64,000 bases of DNA from Zunongwangia pacifica (GTDB lineage: Bacteria > Bacteroidota > Bacteroidia > Flavobacteriales > Flavobacteriaceae). The position numbers were made by a program, and so were the translations under genes. This document shows positions 63,890 through 64,000 of this stretch, piece by piece. The notes under the pieces were generated by a model. The model did no database searches. It saw only the letters and a list, made by a program, of their open reading frames with translations, and had not been told where the DNA came from. How positions within the stretch are numbered: position 1 is the first letter of the stretch; the number at the start of each line of letters is the position of its first letter. The stretch is from contig NZ_JAKHSK010000014.1 of the NCBI RefSeq assembly GCF_023499215.1, forward strand, positions 60,621 through 124,620, read 5' to 3'.

Positions 63890-64000
63890 TTAAACTTTTT
63901 CCTTTTTGAAGGGTTTGAACTTTTTCAAGGCTAATACAATAAAAGCAAGATAGTTAAACCCTGTCCAGCTTGCCACGGTAGTATCAAACCTGTTTAGTAA
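63890..64000 (-). CDS. 3' end of a transposase (runs off the window)
   Basis: The minus strand reads LLNRFDTTVASWTGFNYLAF followed by IVLALKKFKPFKKEKV-stop. NRFDTT and the F-N-Y-L-A-F helix are the typical C-terminus of IS5-type transposases in Bacteroidota. The gene continues beyond position 64000, so intactness cannot be judged. Confidence 0.7.
   Translation of the reverse strand, partial: LLNRFDTTVASWTGFNYLAFIVLALKKFKPFKKEKV

Noticed and set aside
1..64000. tRNA, rRNA and CRISPR arrays
   Set aside because: No cloverleaf-forming segment, rRNA motif or regularly spaced repeat was seen on reading. A dedicated scan was not possible.

Overview
The window is chromosomal DNA of an AT-rich member of the Bacteroidota, most likely a Flavobacteriaceae of the Zunongwangia/Gramella/Salegentibacter kind. 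This is an inference from protein style: a fused ThrA, a flavobacterial CpsB phosphatase, a TonB-type OMP_b-brl_3 receptor, a calcineurin phosphatase-Omp85 fusion, an HD-PycTM protein, and promoters of the TAnnTTTG type. No rRNA, tRNA or CRISPR array was recognised.

Layout. 1-5.1 kb: a thrA-thrB-thrC operon (minus strand), preceded by an unannotated 33-residue leader peptide very rich in Thr and Ile, a probable attenuator. 5.1-7.8 kb: a MoxR-type AAA+ ATPase and its VWA partner. 8.1-11.5 kb: a membrane-anchored EEP phosphodiesterase, a single-domain response regulator and a multi-PAS sensor without an ATPase domain. 11.6-18.8 kb: the initiating end of a surface polysaccharide cluster (CpsB, CapD-like dehydratase, aminotransferase, priming glycosyl-1-P transferase, UDP-HexNAc dehydrogenase, epimerase, LacI regulator). 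18.9-29.4 kb: DUF393 protein with a small membrane protein, Dps, MscS, an outer-membrane receptor, the phosphatase-Omp85 fusion and an HD-PycTM protein. 29.6-36 kb: small hydrolases and hypotheticals with several gene remnants.

36-43.5 kb: a DUF6892-like protein, then a plus-strand operon of a coiled-coil protein, a VWA protein and a divergent adenylosuccinate-synthetase paralogue whose Asp-recognition loop looks PurZ-like. A SUKH protein and a TPR histidine kinase/LuxR regulator pair follow.

43.5-50.1 kb: the most unusual part. Single-gene modules (DUF1275, Fic, PIN toxin-antitoxin, VOC+HxlR, methyltransferase) are separated by about 140-bp imperfect palindromes. The two ends of each module are reverse complements of each other (GTT-N6...N6-AAC). 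This is the geometry of integron gene cassettes, yet the core does not fit attC and no integrase is in the window. An IS1182-family element has landed in one of the sites.

50.2-60.6 kb: a minus-strand accessory block ending in a 1663-residue DUF4132 protein, with a lipoprotein, an Hcp/TssD-like protein, a SpoT-like HD protein, remnants and two 83-bp repeats. 60.9-64 kb: a dead IS3 element with an internal deletion, two hypothetical membrane proteins and the 3' end of another transposase. Small palindromes (GATAGCTATC and CCTGYC-N4-GRCAGG types) are scattered through the window and are nested inside larger repeats and inside the IS3 genes.
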